Positions 1 to 7,300 of a stretch of DNA of 34,845 nucleotides are shown one piece after another. Every line of letters begins with the position of its first letter. The stretch's first letter is position 1. Under the pieces are notes generated by a model. It ran no database searches. It was given only the letters and a program-made list of their open reading frames with translations, and was not told the origin of the DNA. Made by a program: the position numbers and the translations under genes. Origin of the DNA: Nitrospirota bacterium (lineage in GTDB: Bacteria > Nitrospirota > Thermodesulfovibrionia > Thermodesulfovibrionales > SM23-35); contig JACUUX010000027.1 in NCBI GenBank assembly GCA_014859105.1, forward strand, positions 1 to 34,845, in the 5' to 3' direction.

Positions 1-41
1 TCAAGTGAAACCTGCAATTCAGGAAATTTTGAAAAGCCTGA

Positions 42-170
42 AATCGAACTGACATATCATTTGCAGTTGACGAACCAATTCTTAACAATCCTTTTGAAGA
101 ACCCAGGGAATACTGGGTTTATGAAGAAGAGCAACCTACAGACACAACTCATTGTAATATTCTACCTTAA
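42..170 (+). pseudogene. Remnant of a restriction/helicase (type III Res-like) N-terminal region
   Basis: Frame 3 is open from 42 to a TAA at 168-170 and reads AVDEPILNNPFEEPREYWVY followed by an acidic stretch. The pattern P-I-L-N-x-P-[FY]-E-E-P-x-x-Y/W resembles the conserved start of large DEAD/DEAH restriction-type helicases (type III Res / BPTD_3080-like). It is closed upstream by a TGA at 39-41 and stops after 42 codons, whereas the family runs to many hundreds of residues, so this is at most a decayed fragment. Frame 2 from base 2 to 52 is also open and could be a shifted continuation. No start codon or RBS is visible. Family assignment is from memory of the motif and should be treated as tentative. 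Confidence 0.4.
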
Positions 171-184
171 CCCAGATTATTTAT

Positions 185-208
185 AAAATTTATGAATTAA
201 AAGGGTTA
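185..208 (+). repeat. 24-nt end of a dispersed repeat
   Basis: AAAATTTATGAATTAAAAGG followed by GTTA is identical to the reverse complement of 34709-34732 at the far end of the window. The inner part recurs at 24206-24220 and, with one change, at 3037-3053. It is therefore the boundary of a repeat family. Bases 171-304 otherwise contain only AT-rich leader sequence of miaA. Confidence 0.6.
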
Positions 209-304
209 AAAGAAATCATATTTAAGTCATTTCTATTGAATAAAGGATAATACAAAAAAGCTTAAGTATTGTTCTATGATATTACTTACATTAATATGGG
301 AAAA

Positions 305-1219
305 ATGAATAAAGTCATTATCCTCCTTGGCCCTACGGGCGTTGGAAAGACAGGCGTTTCTATTCTCCTTGCAAAAGCACTGGATACCGAAATTATAAGT
401 GCAGATTCAATGCAGATTTATAGACATATGGACATCGGGACAGCCAAGCCGTCCCCGGAAGAAAGGTCTATAGTTAAACATCACATGATAGATATAGTTA
501 ATCCATGTGAGTCATACAGCACAGGCAAATATATCGCAATGATAACTCCTATCATTGAAAATCTTCACAAGAAGGGGAAAATACCCATCGTTGTTGGGGG
601 AACTGGCCTCTATATAAAAGCAATGACAAGGGGCATCTTCAGCGGCCCATCTGCTGACTGGTCATTGCGTGAAGAGCTTCTTTCTATGGAAAGGGAAGAA
701 AATGGATTTTTATATAATTACTTAAACGAGCTTGACCCCGAGGCAGCACAGAGAATAACTGCGAATGATACACGGCGGATTATCAGGGCATTGGAAGTTT
801 GTTTAAAAAGTAATACGAATATTTCAGAGATGCAAAAGAAATTTACACAGCCACTGCCCTATGATTTCATAAAGATAGGACTTATGAGAGAAAGAAAAGA
901 GCTTTACCGAATAATCGAAAAAAGGGTCGACATAATGATAGAATCAGGTCTTGTGGAAGAGGTAAAAACCATCTTAAAGATAAATCCTGACAGAACACCC
1001 CTTCAGGCCATTGGATACAAAGAGAGCATTATGTATCTTGAAGGAAAGATAGAATTAGAAGAGGCTATTAAACTTATAAAAAGGGCGACGAAAAGGTTTG
1101 CAAAAAGACAGTTCACATGGTTTAAAAAAGAAGACATCCACTGGGTTGACTTGACGGGCATTTATGATAGCAGAGAATCTTTCGGGCGGGTTATGGATGC
1201 ACTAAATAGCATCTCTTAG
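305..1219 (+). CDS. miaA: tRNA dimethylallyltransferase MiaA
   Basis: MiaA transfers a dimethylallyl group to N6 of A37 in tRNAs that read UNN codons. The P-loop GPTGVGKT lies near the N terminus, followed by the ISADSMQIYR segment, the GGTGLY motif and C-terminal KRATKRFAKRQFTWF typical of the family. The length of about 304 residues is normal. The frame is open from a TTG at 269, with ATGs at 296 and 305. I chose 305 because family members begin just before the VIILLGPTG strand, but none of the three has a strong Shine-Dalgarno. Hfq follows 71 bp downstream, an order found in many bacteria, and the two may be cotranscribed. Confidence 0.95.
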   Translation: MNKVIILLGPTGVGKTGVSILLAKALDTEIISADSMQIYRHMDIGTAKPSPEERSIVKHHMIDIVNPCESYSTGKYIAMITPIIENLHKKGKIPIVVGGTGLYIKAMTRGIFSGPSADWSLREELLSMEREENGFLYNYLNELDPEAAQRITANDTRRIIRALEVCLKSNTNISEMQKKFTQPLPYDFIKIGLMRERKELYRIIEKRVDIMIESGLVEEVKTILKINPDRTPLQAIGYKESIMYLEGKIELEEAIKLIKRATKRFAKRQFTWFKKEDIHWVDLTGIYDSRESFGRVMDALNSIS

Positions 1220-1290
1220 CATAAAAATTAATCCTTGCAATAAAAACATATACTTTATGTTAAAATGAAAATGTAGAAGGCGAAAAGATA

Positions 1291-1530
1291 ATGAGCAATT
1301 CAAGCAGGAGTCTGAATATTCAGGACACATATTTGAATCAACTCAGGAAGGATAAAATTCCTGTGGTCATATACCTTACTAACGGAGTAAGGTTGAAAGG
1401 ATTTATAAAGGGATTTGACAACTTCGTCGTTCTTTTGAAAGAAAATACCCACTCATTAATTTATAAGCATGCTATATCAACAATAGTACCTGAGAAAGAG
1501 ATAGAAATCAGATTTGAAGAGCAGCAATAA
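1291..1530 (+). CDS. hfq: RNA chaperone Hfq
   Basis: A 79-residue Sm-like protein. The Sm1 region ([31 protein letters not shown]) and the Sm2 motif around YKHAIST are both present, with the phenylalanine and histidine that shape the RNA-binding face. Hfq forms a hexamer that pairs small RNAs with mRNAs. It lies directly downstream of miaA, the commonest bacterial arrangement. Its stop overlaps the start of the Nudix gene. The C-terminal tail is short, as is usual outside gammaproteobacteria. Confidence 0.96.
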   Translation: MSNSSRSLNIQDTYLNQLRKDKIPVVIYLTNGVRLKGFIKGFDNFVVLLKENTHSLIYKHAISTIVPEKEIEIRFEEQQ

Positions 1531-1921
1531 ACCACGAAACCCTGTTCCCACTGTAGACATAATTATAGAATCAAACGATGGTATTGTTCTCATTAAAAGA
1601 AAGAATCCTCCTCAAGGATGGGCTCTGCCGGGTGGCTTTGTAGATTACGGTGAAAGCATTGAGTCTGCCGCTATCCGGGAAGCAAAAGAGGAGACAGGTC
1701 TTGATATAGAATTACTCAGGCAATTCCATACTTATTCTGACCCTGAAAGAGACCCGAGACACCACACAATAACAACAGTTTTTACAGCAAAAGCTAAAGG
1801 AAAAGTTCGGGCAGGAGACGATGCTAAGGAAGTTGCAATTTTCAGTAAAGATAATCTACCTGAGCAGATTGCATTCGACCACAGGTATATCATTCATGAT
1901 TACTTTACGGGGAGGTATTAA
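1514..1921 (+). CDS. Nudix hydrolase (ADP-ribose / NTP pyrophosphatase-like)
   Basis: This 135-residue protein carries a complete Nudix box: [20 protein letters not shown] followed by TGL, which fits G-x5-E-x7-R-E-U-x-E-E-x-G-U. The box binds Mg2+ and cleaves a nucleoside diphosphate linked to another group X. The [10 protein letters not shown] segment just before the box and its small size resemble ADP-ribose pyrophosphatases, but substrate cannot be fixed from sequence alone. No ATG is available before the first strand, so the start is taken as the TTG at 1514, which overlaps the end of hfq by 17 nt and implies translational coupling. The next gene begins 3 nt after its stop. Confidence 0.88.
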   Translation: MKSSNKPRNPVPTVDIIIESNDGIVLIKRKNPPQGWALPGGFVDYGESIESAAIREAKEETGLDIELLRQFHTYSDPERDPRHHTITTVFTAKAKGKVRAGDDAKEVAIFSKDNLPEQIAFDHRYIIHDYFTGRY

Positions 1922-1924
1922 AAA

Positions 1925-2599
1925 ATGCTCAAGGCGCTACGGAAGCATGCAAAATATTTCTATGTTCTGTTCTTTATTGTCATATTGACTTTTATTTTCT
2001 GGGGCGTAGGCACAGTTGATAGAACAGACGAAAGGGAATTTATAGCAGAAGTTGGAAAATATAAGATAAGTGCTGAGGAGTACTGGAGGACTTACGATAA
2101 TGCATACCGTTTTTATAGAGAGATTTATAAAGACAGATTTGACGGGGAGATGGAAAAAGAGCTGAATCTGAAAGAAAATGTACTTGAATCCATGATAAAC
2201 GAAAAAGTACTTTTAATTGCCGCTAAAGAAATAGGACTCAATGTTAGCGACGAAGAATTACAGGAGTCAATTTCCCGCGAACCTGCTTTCACAAGAAATG
2301 GTGTTTTTAGCGAAGAAATATACCTTAACAGGTTGAGATTGAGCAGGATAACCCCCGAGACATATGAGAGGGCAAAACGCCAGGAACTAATTCTCATGAA
2401 AATGAGCCGACTGGTAGAATTGTCTGTTGATGTATCAGATATCGATTTCAAATTGCCTCAGAATACAGAGAACGAACAGATGATTGAGATGCTCGGTCAG
2501 GTTATGCTTAATAATCTTAAGGAAAAGGCAGTTAAATCTTATGTCGAAGGATTAAAAAAACAGATCAAAATGAAAGTGAATCAGGAACTTATTTCATAA
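1925..2599 (+). CDS. SurA-N/PpiD-like membrane-anchored periplasmic chaperone
   Basis: The 224-residue protein has a short basic N terminus, one membrane segment at about residues 13-28 (YVLFFIVILTFIFWGVG), then a helical SurA_N_3-type domain with the ESMINEKVLLIAAKEIGL signature. PpiD and related trigger-factor-like chaperones share this layout, facing the periplasm and binding unfolded outer-membrane proteins. No parvulin PPIase domain follows, so it is a chaperone-only form or a shortened PpiD. It begins 3 nt after the Nudix gene, preceded by GGGGAGG (1910-1916), and is probably the last gene of the miaA-hfq run. It could equally be annotated as a hypothetical SurA N-terminal domain protein. 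Confidence 0.8.
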   Translation: MLKALRKHAKYFYVLFFIVILTFIFWGVGTVDRTDEREFIAEVGKYKISAEEYWRTYDNAYRFYREIYKDRFDGEMEKELNLKENVLESMINEKVLLIAAKEIGLNVSDEELQESISREPAFTRNGVFSEEIYLNRLRLSRITPETYERAKRQELILMKMSRLVELSVDVSDIDFKLPQNTENEQMIEMLGQVMLNNLKEKAVKSYVEGLKKQIKMKVNQELIS

Positions 2600-2659
2600 T
2601 ATATAAGATTCTGTAATGTATTGAAAACCCAAAGTTTTTTATAGTAGCATATTAATCGT

Positions 2660-2745
2660 GCCGAAGTGGTGGAATCTGGTAGACACGCACGTTTGAGGGG
2701 CGTGTGGGGTAACCCGTGCGGGTTCAAATCCCGCCTTCGGCACCA
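2660..2745 (+). tRNA. tRNA-Leu (anticodon GAG)
   Basis: The acceptor stem GCCGAAG at 2660-2666 pairs with CTTCGGC at 2735-2741, followed by discriminator A and an encoded CCA (2743-2745). The anticodon stem CACGT/GCGTG encloses the loop TTGAGGG, giving anticodon GAG, which reads CUC/CUU. The long variable arm and the TTCAAAT T-loop fit a class II leucine tRNA. An apparent minus-strand ORF across it is a shadow of the tRNA. Confidence 0.97.
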
Positions 2746-2785
2746 TGTTACCTTCGATTGAAATAAAACCCTGTTTAATTTTTTA

Positions 2786-2861
2786 TTTACCTCTGAAGCC
2801 CCGATCATATCGGGGCTAAGAATGAGCGAAAATATCTGCCAATTTATATGTGCAGAATTTA
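2786..2861. repeat. Dispersed hairpin repeat, inverted partner of the window-end element
   Basis: TTTACCTCTGAAGCCCC, a short palindrome (GCCCCGAT..ATCGGGGC), then AGAATGAGCGAAAATA and ATCTGCCAAT match the reverse complement of about 34728-34797, with a few gaps and changes. The partner has an extra CTGT, so this copy lacks the second half of the terminal inverted repeat. Confidence 0.6.
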
Positions 2862-2909
2862 CGCTATTAATCTTCAAAAATCTTAAAAAATATTTAAGAT
2901 TTCAATTCT

Positions 2910-3053
2910 GTCATTCTGGCTTGTCCAGAATCTTTCTTTGAACAACACCCTAACCCCCTTTACTAAGGGGGATTCAGAAGGATTCCCGACAAGCGGGAAT
3001 GACGGCTTAACGTATCAACTATTCGAACAGAGTTCGTTAAGAATTAAAAGGGT
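2910..3053 (+). repeat. Composite GTCATTC / CCCCCTTTACTAAGGGGG repeat, copy 1
   Basis: The block opens with GTCATTCTGGCTTGTCCAGA, contains the palindrome CCCCCTTTACTAAGGGGG and GATTCCCGACAAGCGGGAAT, and ends AGAATTAAAAGGGT. Positions 2951-3018 (68 nt) are identical to 24118-24185. No ORF is credible here, so 2746-3084 is intergenic repeat territory between tRNA-Leu and the small gene at 3085. Confidence 0.85.
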
Positions 3054-3084
3054 TTGATTTCTAAAGTATTTAAGTTTTTTTAAA

Positions 3085-3195
3085 TTATTTTTTCTTGTGG
3101 ACTGAACAGAATTTAGATTTGCCCGACGTAGGATTTTTGCATTTTCCCCCTTTTCTTGTCTTCGCTGCACATGTTGCCTTTTTTACTTTAGCCAT
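3085..3195 (-). CDS. 36-residue basic, cysteine-containing small protein (DUF5763-like)
   Basis: Starting at the ATG at 3195-3193, the minus strand encodes 36 residues ending in a TAA at 3087-3085. The protein is lysine-rich, with the pattern C-A-A-x-T-x-K-G-G-x-C-x-N-x(9)-C-x-x-H near its middle and end, four ligands that fit a tiny zinc site. Short proteins of this pattern (DUF5763-like, C-x-A-x-T-x-x-G-x-x-C ... C-x-x-H) are widespread. An AAGGAGG sits 6 nt before the ATG, which is strong support for translation of so short a gene. Function is unknown. The positive charge suggests nucleic-acid contact, which is inference. Confidence 0.72.
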   Translation of the reverse strand: MAKVKKATCAAKTRKGGKCKNPTSGKSKFCSVHKKK

Positions 3196-3292
3196 TTTCC
3201 CCTCCTTGTTTTGATTTAATTAATAAATCCATTCACACTAAGTATAGCACAAATAATATTTAAATCTAAGCTTTTTTCCTATAAACAGTTTA

Positions 3293-3634
3293 TTATCCCG
3301 GCGGCCAGTGCATCCAGCGACCTCCGAGAATATGCAGGTGTACGTGATATATTGTCTGACCTGATTCAGGATTACAGTTTATTACGAGCCTGAACCCACG
3401 TCCTGAGACCCCTTTATCTTTCGCGATTTTATTTGCTATCTGGAATAAATAACCTAAAAGGACTTTATCTTCATCTTTTATGTCAAGGAGAGTTGGAATA
3501 TGTTTCTTCGGGATTACAAGGACGTGAACTGGTGCCTGTGGATTCATGTCATTAAATGCGACTACAAGTTCATCTTCATAAATTATTTTAGCAGGTCTTT
3601 TCTTTTGTATAATTTCACAGAATATACAGGTCAT
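3293..3634 (-). CDS. HIT-family protein (histidine triad nucleotide-binding, HinT-like)
   Basis: 113 residues with the histidine triad HVHLHILGG near the C terminus, the CIFCEII N terminus and the NPQAPVHVLVIPKKH strand-loop typical of HinT/PKCI proteins. These act as purine nucleoside phosphoramidases, hydrolysing AMP-lysine or aminoacyl-AMP type compounds through the central histidine. The N-terminal C-x-x-C is the metal-binding variant. It stands alone, divergent from tusA; 3635-3841 is an AT-rich spacer holding the tusA promoter. Confidence 0.93.
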   Translation of the reverse strand: MTCIFCEIIQKKRPAKIIYEDELVVAFNDMNPQAPVHVLVIPKKHIPTLLDIKDEDKVLLGYLFQIANKIAKDKGVSGRGFRLVINCNPESGQTIYHVHLHILGGRWMHWPPG

Positions 3635-3737
3635 GAAAATTTTCCATTTTGATGTATTTAAAAGATATTTTGAGAATTTTTTTGTTCCATTATATCATAT
3701 GAAATTAATTTATTATCAAGACATTAATATTTTTATA

Positions 3738-3767
3738 TTGACGAATGCACTGGGAAACATGTATAAA
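3738..3767 (+). promoter_or_regulatory. Candidate sigma70 promoter of tusA
   Basis: TTGACG (3738-3743) and TATAAA (3762-3767) are separated by 18 nt, about 75 nt upstream of the tusA ATG. Both hexamers are close to consensus. The call rests on pattern only. Confidence 0.5.
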
Positions 3768-3841
3768 TTTTGAAATCTATCCGTAAATATCTTTTAAAAT
3801 ATTCTTAATAATGTTTTAATCCTGATAAAGGAGACTTTAAA

Positions 3842-4093
3842 ATGTCTGATTTAAAGTCAAAGACACCAAAAGAAATCCTCGATGTCCTTGGAAGAGTCTG
3901 CCCCTATCCGATTGTTCTCATTAAAAAGGAAATGGAAAAATTGCAAAGCGGAGAAATACTGAAAATACTTTCTGATTCTTTAGCTTCTGTTGAAGACTCC
4001 ATTCCTCGCTACTGTGAAAAAAATGGATATCCTATTGAAATAGTTAAACTTGAAGATAAAGGTTACTGGGAGCTGTATATTCAGAAGACTTAA
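3842..4093 (+). CDS. tusA: TusA-family sulfurtransferase
   Basis: 83 residues with the hallmark C-P-x-P motif (GRVCPYPIVLIKKEM) after the first strand. The cysteine carries persulfide sulfur between proteins. TusA feeds MnmA in tRNA thiolation and, in sulfur-metabolising organisms, passes sulfur toward DsrC and related carriers. A GGAG-containing Shine-Dalgarno (AAAGGAGAC) precedes the ATG. Both mnmA and dsrC lie in this window, so either role is possible; with a reductive Dsr set the tRNA role is the safer guess. Confidence 0.88.
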   Translation: MSDLKSKTPKEILDVLGRVCPYPIVLIKKEMEKLQSGEILKILSDSLASVEDSIPRYCEKNGYPIEIVKLEDKGYWELYIQKT

Positions 4094-4107
4094 AAGAAGG
4101 AAGTTAA

Positions 4108-4159
4108 GAAGATGGGAGAGGAGGTTATTAACTTCATAACTTCTCACCTTCTCATCTTC
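4108..4159. repeat. Imperfect inverted repeat after tusA
   Basis: GAAGATGGGAGAGGAGGTT and AACTTCTCACCTTCTCATCTTC can fold into an imperfect hairpin around TATTAACTTCAT. The left part follows the tusA stop. The right part supplies the last few codons of the downstream dedA remnant read on the minus strand. It may serve as a factor-independent or processing terminator, but there is no clean T-run. Confidence 0.35.
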
Positions 4160-4722
4160 ATCTCTTCGGTGTTTCGCCTTTTTCTCACGTACCTTATAAA
4201 CCAGATTATAAATCCTGCAGCGAGAAGGCCTATTGCAATATATTAGTCATATCTTTTTATATCGCCGAGGATGTTTTGAAGAGTCGCCCCAAAAAAATAG
4301 CCTACATAAGTACATATCGTTGCCCATAACAGGCAACTTATAAGTAAAAAGGAAAAATATTTTTTCGCCCCCATACCGGAAAGTCCCAGTACTGCAGCAC
4401 TCAGAAGTCTGAATCCATAAAGCCATTGACTGATGAATATAGATGCAACACCATATTTTGCCATCAAATATTCAAGCCTTGTAAGGTCAACTTTTATCAG
4501 CTTCTGTATAGTTTTGATAAATGCTTCTCTTCTGTATAAAGCAATAAGAAAAAATGTCCCGTGGCCTATATAGGAGGCAAAAACCGATACAACCACAACC
4601 ACGTTTCCGTTAAGATATCCGTTATAAGAGAGAAATCCGGCTGCTATGAGTACACTCTCACCCTCGAAAAATGTCAGTATAAAAATGGCGATATAGCCGT
4701 ATTGTGATATTAAATCTTCCAG
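4144..4722 (-). pseudogene. DedA/SNARE-associated family membrane protein, broken (no standard start, in-frame TAA)
   Basis: The minus strand reads a DedA-like protein: GYIAIFILTFFEGESVLIAA near the N terminus, a charged loop, then the FISQWLYGFRLLSAAVLGLSG motif, LLWATICTYVGYFFG and, past a stop, a last helix (YIAIGLLAAGFIIWFIRYVR). Two defects are visible. Between the in-frame TGA at 4737-4735 and residue L-I-S-Q there is no ATG, GTG or TTG; the only near-cognate start is CTG at 4722. A TAA at 4245-4243 separates helix-rich residues 1-159 from the final 32 codons, where homologs carry E/K-Y. DedA proteins are flippase-like lipid transporters. This copy is either a recent pseudogene or contains sequencing errors. 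The usual ATG-based ORF covers only 4243-4602. Confidence 0.72.
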
Positions 4723-4768
4723 AAGACACCTGTATCAAAAATTTCATACATCATAAAGCGTAAAGACA

Positions 4769-4807
4769 GAAAAGGGGGATGCCGGATTATCCGGCATCCC
4801 CCTTTTC
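4769..4807 (-). terminator. Strong bidirectional intrinsic terminator after dsrP
   Basis: A perfect 17-bp stem (GAAAAGGGGGATGCCGG pairing with CCGGCATCCCCCTTTTC) encloses the 5-nt loop ATTAT. Flanking bases give T-rich tails in both directions (TTTTTATT on plus; CTGTCTTT on minus). It lies about 100 nt beyond dsrP and would end the dsrMKJOP transcript before dedA. 4808-4909 shows only a weak CCTGTT/AACAGG hairpin. Confidence 0.85.
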
Positions 4808-4909
4808 TTTTTATTCAAAACAACTTCTACGGCTCTTTTAAAACTCCCACTACAATTCCACCTCGACTAATAATAATTTCCTGTTTAAATTCCTTAACAG
4901 GATAAAATT

Positions 4910-6106
4910 TTATATCTTATCAGTTATAATCTGCTTTTCACCATATTTGTCAAAGACTGCCTCTTCCTTAACTGAGATAGCCACTTTATATAGAATGGTG
5001 AGTACAAAAAACCCAATTCCCCATACACCGAGGGTAATTAATACCTCGGGTATCGTAGGCCAGTACTCAAATACCCTTTCAAAGGGATTGGGTACAAATC
5101 CTCCTACAACGAGACTGATGCCCTTTTCAAGCCATAAGGAGATAAATGTTGCAACTGCTGCAACAGCGAGAGTACTTTCCTTCTTCCTCGTCTTTGGATT
5201 AATAAAAAGTATTAGAGCTAATGCAGCAAGGGCAACACAGGTCCACATTACAGGGACAAGTTTTGTATGTCCATCGATACCAACAAAGAGGTATTTAATG
5301 GGATGCATGTGTCCGGGTATTTGGCTGTAAAAGGCGGTAAAGACCTCAAAGCCGTAGAAGGCCACGGTCACTATTAAAAAGTAAGTGGCTGTTTTCGCCA
5401 TTGTCTGGATGGCCTCCCAACCGGGGTCGAATTTTGTAAATTTTCTTAAGATTAAAGAAATAACTATCAGAAGGGATGGCCCTGCTGCAAAGGCTGAAGA
5501 AAGAAACTTCGCTGCCATAATGGCTGTCAGCCAGTAGTGCCTTCCAGGAAGCCCCTGATAAAGGAATGCTGTAACAATATGAATGGAGGGGGCCCAGCAG
5601 ATCGCAAGAATTATGAATGGCTTTATCCAGGCTGAAGGCGGCACTCCCTTCCGCTCAGCTCCCAATACATACCAGCCGCATAAGATATTAAGCATGAGAT
5701 AACCAGCAAGGACGACCATATCAAAAAACATTACCGAATTGGGAGTCGGGTGTAAAAGGACATTCAGCACCCGGAGCGGTTGACCCAGATCAACAAAAAT
5801 AAAAAGCATACACATTATTACACTGGCAACGGCAACGAATTCACCTAAGATGGCAATCCTGCCGTATTTCTTGAAGTTATGAAGATAGTAAGGCAGGACT
5901 ATTGTAACCGCAGAAGCAGCAACGCCAACAAGATAGGTAAACTGACCTATATAAAGTCCCCATGAGACATCCCTGCTCATGCCTGTTATTCCCAAACCTA
6001 CACTAAACTGGTAAAGGTAAGAAATAAACCCTGCGCCGATGACGCCGAGCAAAAAAATTACCCAAATCCAGTATGTTCGACTTCCTTTTAGCGCTGTTTC
6101 AAGCAT
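4910..6106 (-). CDS. dsrP: DsrP, NrfD-like quinone-interacting membrane subunit of DsrMKJOP
   Basis: 398 residues with about ten hydrophobic segments and no cofactor ligands, the layout of NrfD/HmeB (PF03916-type) quinol-oxidising subunits. DsrP pairs with the ferredoxin-like DsrO in the cytoplasmic membrane and exchanges electrons with menaquinone. Its ATG lies inside the last codons of dsrO (8-nt overlap). It is the last gene of the run dsrM-K-J-O-P and is followed by a strong terminator. Conserved features include YLYQFSVGLGITGMSRDVSW near the N terminus and the GLPGRHYWLTAIMAAKFLSS region. Confidence 0.95.
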   Translation of the reverse strand: MLETALKGSRTYWIWVIFLLGVIGAGFISYLYQFSVGLGITGMSRDVSWGLYIGQFTYLVGVAASAVTIVLPYYLHNFKKYGRIAILGEFVAVASVIMCMLFIFVDLGQPLRVLNVLLHPTPNSVMFFDMVVLAGYLMLNILCGWYVLGAERKGVPPSAWIKPFIILAICWAPSIHIVTAFLYQGLPGRHYWLTAIMAAKFLSSAFAAGPSLLIVISLILRKFTKFDPGWEAIQTMAKTATYFLIVTVAFYGFEVFTAFYSQIPGHMHPIKYLFVGIDGHTKLVPVMWTCVALAALALILFINPKTRKKESTLAVAAVATFISLWLEKGISLVVGGFVPNPFERVFEYWPTIPEVLITLGVWGIGFFVLTILYKVAISVKEEAVFDKYGEKQIITDKI

Positions 6107-6896
6107 ACTCGATACCTCCTACATTTATGTAATAAACACTGGGTAGTGTCCCAAGCTCAGGCTTACGACGTATGCTGTAGCGTGAGCCAAGAATCTTCCT
6201 GACCTCAGAATTTGGGTCCTCAAGGTCTCCAAATACCAGTGCACCATCTGACGCCTCTACGCAGGCCGGTTCGCGGCCTTTGTCAAGCCTTTCATAGCAT
6301 AAGGTACATTTTTCCACAACCCCTTTCATCCTTGTTGGAAATTCCTTATTTTCCTCTTTAATAAGGGGGCGCGGGTCTCTCCAGTTGAAACTTCTTGCTC
6401 CGTAGGGACATGCTGCCATGCAGAATCTGCATCCAATACAGCGATGCATATCCATCATAACAATCCCATCTTTTCTTTTAAATGTGGCCTTTGTTGGACA
6501 TACTCTTACGCAGGGCGGGTTATCACAGTGGTTGCAAAGCACAAGAAGCGGCATGTGCTTTATCTCTTCTGCAAGATATTTGTCTTCAGTTTCAGGAAAT
6601 GAATGCTCAAATGTCTCTTTCCATATCCATTTGATTTCTTCTTTCGGATTTTCTATAAAAGGAACATTATGTTCCCGGTGACATGCATCCATGCACTTTT
6701 TCATAGTCTCTACATTTAGTTTACTGACATCCACAACTATGCCCCACCTTTTTCCTGTTAGAGCCTTAGGATCCCGTAAAACTGCTGAGGCTTCAGCTCT
6801 TCCCCTCTCTAAAACCTTAAAAGCTGAAATGCCTCCGAATCCCAGTAAAGCAGCCCCTCCCGCTGTTTTTAAGAATTCTCTCCTCTTGATTCTCAT
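6099..6896 (-). CDS. dsrO: DsrO, periplasmic Fe-S subunit of DsrMKJOP with Tat signal
   Basis: From the ATG at 6896 the protein has 265 residues. It starts with a twin-arginine signal (KRREFLKTAGGAALLGFGG), so it folds with its clusters before export. Cysteine groups follow the HmeA/NrfC pattern: CNHCDNPPCVRVCP, CIGCRFCMAACPYGA and a third pair CTLCYERL...ACVEA, enough for several [4Fe-4S] clusters. It links the triheme DsrJ to the quinone-reactive DsrP. The ORF can be extended to 6965, but GGAGG 8 nt before 6896 and the ATGA overlap with the dsrJ stop decide this start. Confidence 0.95.
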   Translation of the reverse strand: MRIKRREFLKTAGGAALLGFGGISAFKVLERGRAEASAVLRDPKALTGKRWGIVVDVSKLNVETMKKCMDACHREHNVPFIENPKEEIKWIWKETFEHSFPETEDKYLAEEIKHMPLLVLCNHCDNPPCVRVCPTKATFKRKDGIVMMDMHRCIGCRFCMAACPYGARSFNWRDPRPLIKEENKEFPTRMKGVVEKCTLCYERLDKGREPACVEASDGALVFGDLEDPNSEVRKILGSRYSIRRKPELGTLPSVYYINVGGIEYA

Positions 6897-7300
6897 ATCT
6901 CTTCCTCCTTCGGCTCTATGTGGCAATCCCAGCAGTATGGGTTTACGGCTGTATAATTGTGGCACTCATCACAAAATTCCTTCTTGTTTGAATGACATTT
7001 CATGCATGTGTTCTGAAGACTTATGTCATACTGTTCCCCCGTTGCAGCACTTGTATAAATAGTATTTCCGTCGCGGACAGCCCAGTCTCTCCAATCGTTC
7101 AATACTTTCATATGCTCTCTTTTCATGTAGTCCTTTGATTCTACACACTTTCTTTCGGCCTCGGGCAGTTTCATTATCTCAGGCGTATCAAGCTTAGGGT
7201 CAGGCTTTGCGGTAGCTTTCTCCCCGGCAAAGAAAAAAGGTACTGTCAGTAAACCAAGAAAAATGACAATCCCGATAATTATTTTCCATCCGTCATACAT
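6893..7300 (-). CDS. dsrJ: DsrJ, triheme cytochrome c subunit of DsrMKJOP
   Basis: 135 residues from the ATG at 7300. An uncleaved N-terminal anchor (IIIGIVIFLGLLTVPFFFAG) is followed by a periplasmic domain with three C-x-x-C-H heme-binding motifs near residues 99, 110 and 123 (CMKCH, CDECH, CWDCH), the number expected for DsrJ. A GGAGGG precedes the ATG by about 8 nt, which supports this start over the longer reading to 7333. It overlaps the end of dsrK by 8 nt and the start of dsrO by 4 nt, so translation is coupled. The role of the periplasmic hemes in sulfate reducers is still unsettled. Confidence 0.95.
   Translation of the reverse strand: MYDGWKIIIGIVIFLGLLTVPFFFAGEKATAKPDPKLDTPEIMKLPEAERKCVESKDYMKREHMKVLNDWRDWAVRDGNTIYTSAATGEQYDISLQNTCMKCHSNKKEFCDECHNYTAVNPYCWDCHIEPKEEEI

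Noticed and set aside
2581-2877. 98-residue minus-strand ORF across tRNA-Leu
   Set aside because: Its [14 protein letters not shown] segment is the usual antisense reading of a leucine tRNA; no gene.
4947-5330. 127-residue plus-strand ORF within dsrP
   Set aside because: Complement of a strong membrane protein gene; no RBS and no recognisable motif.
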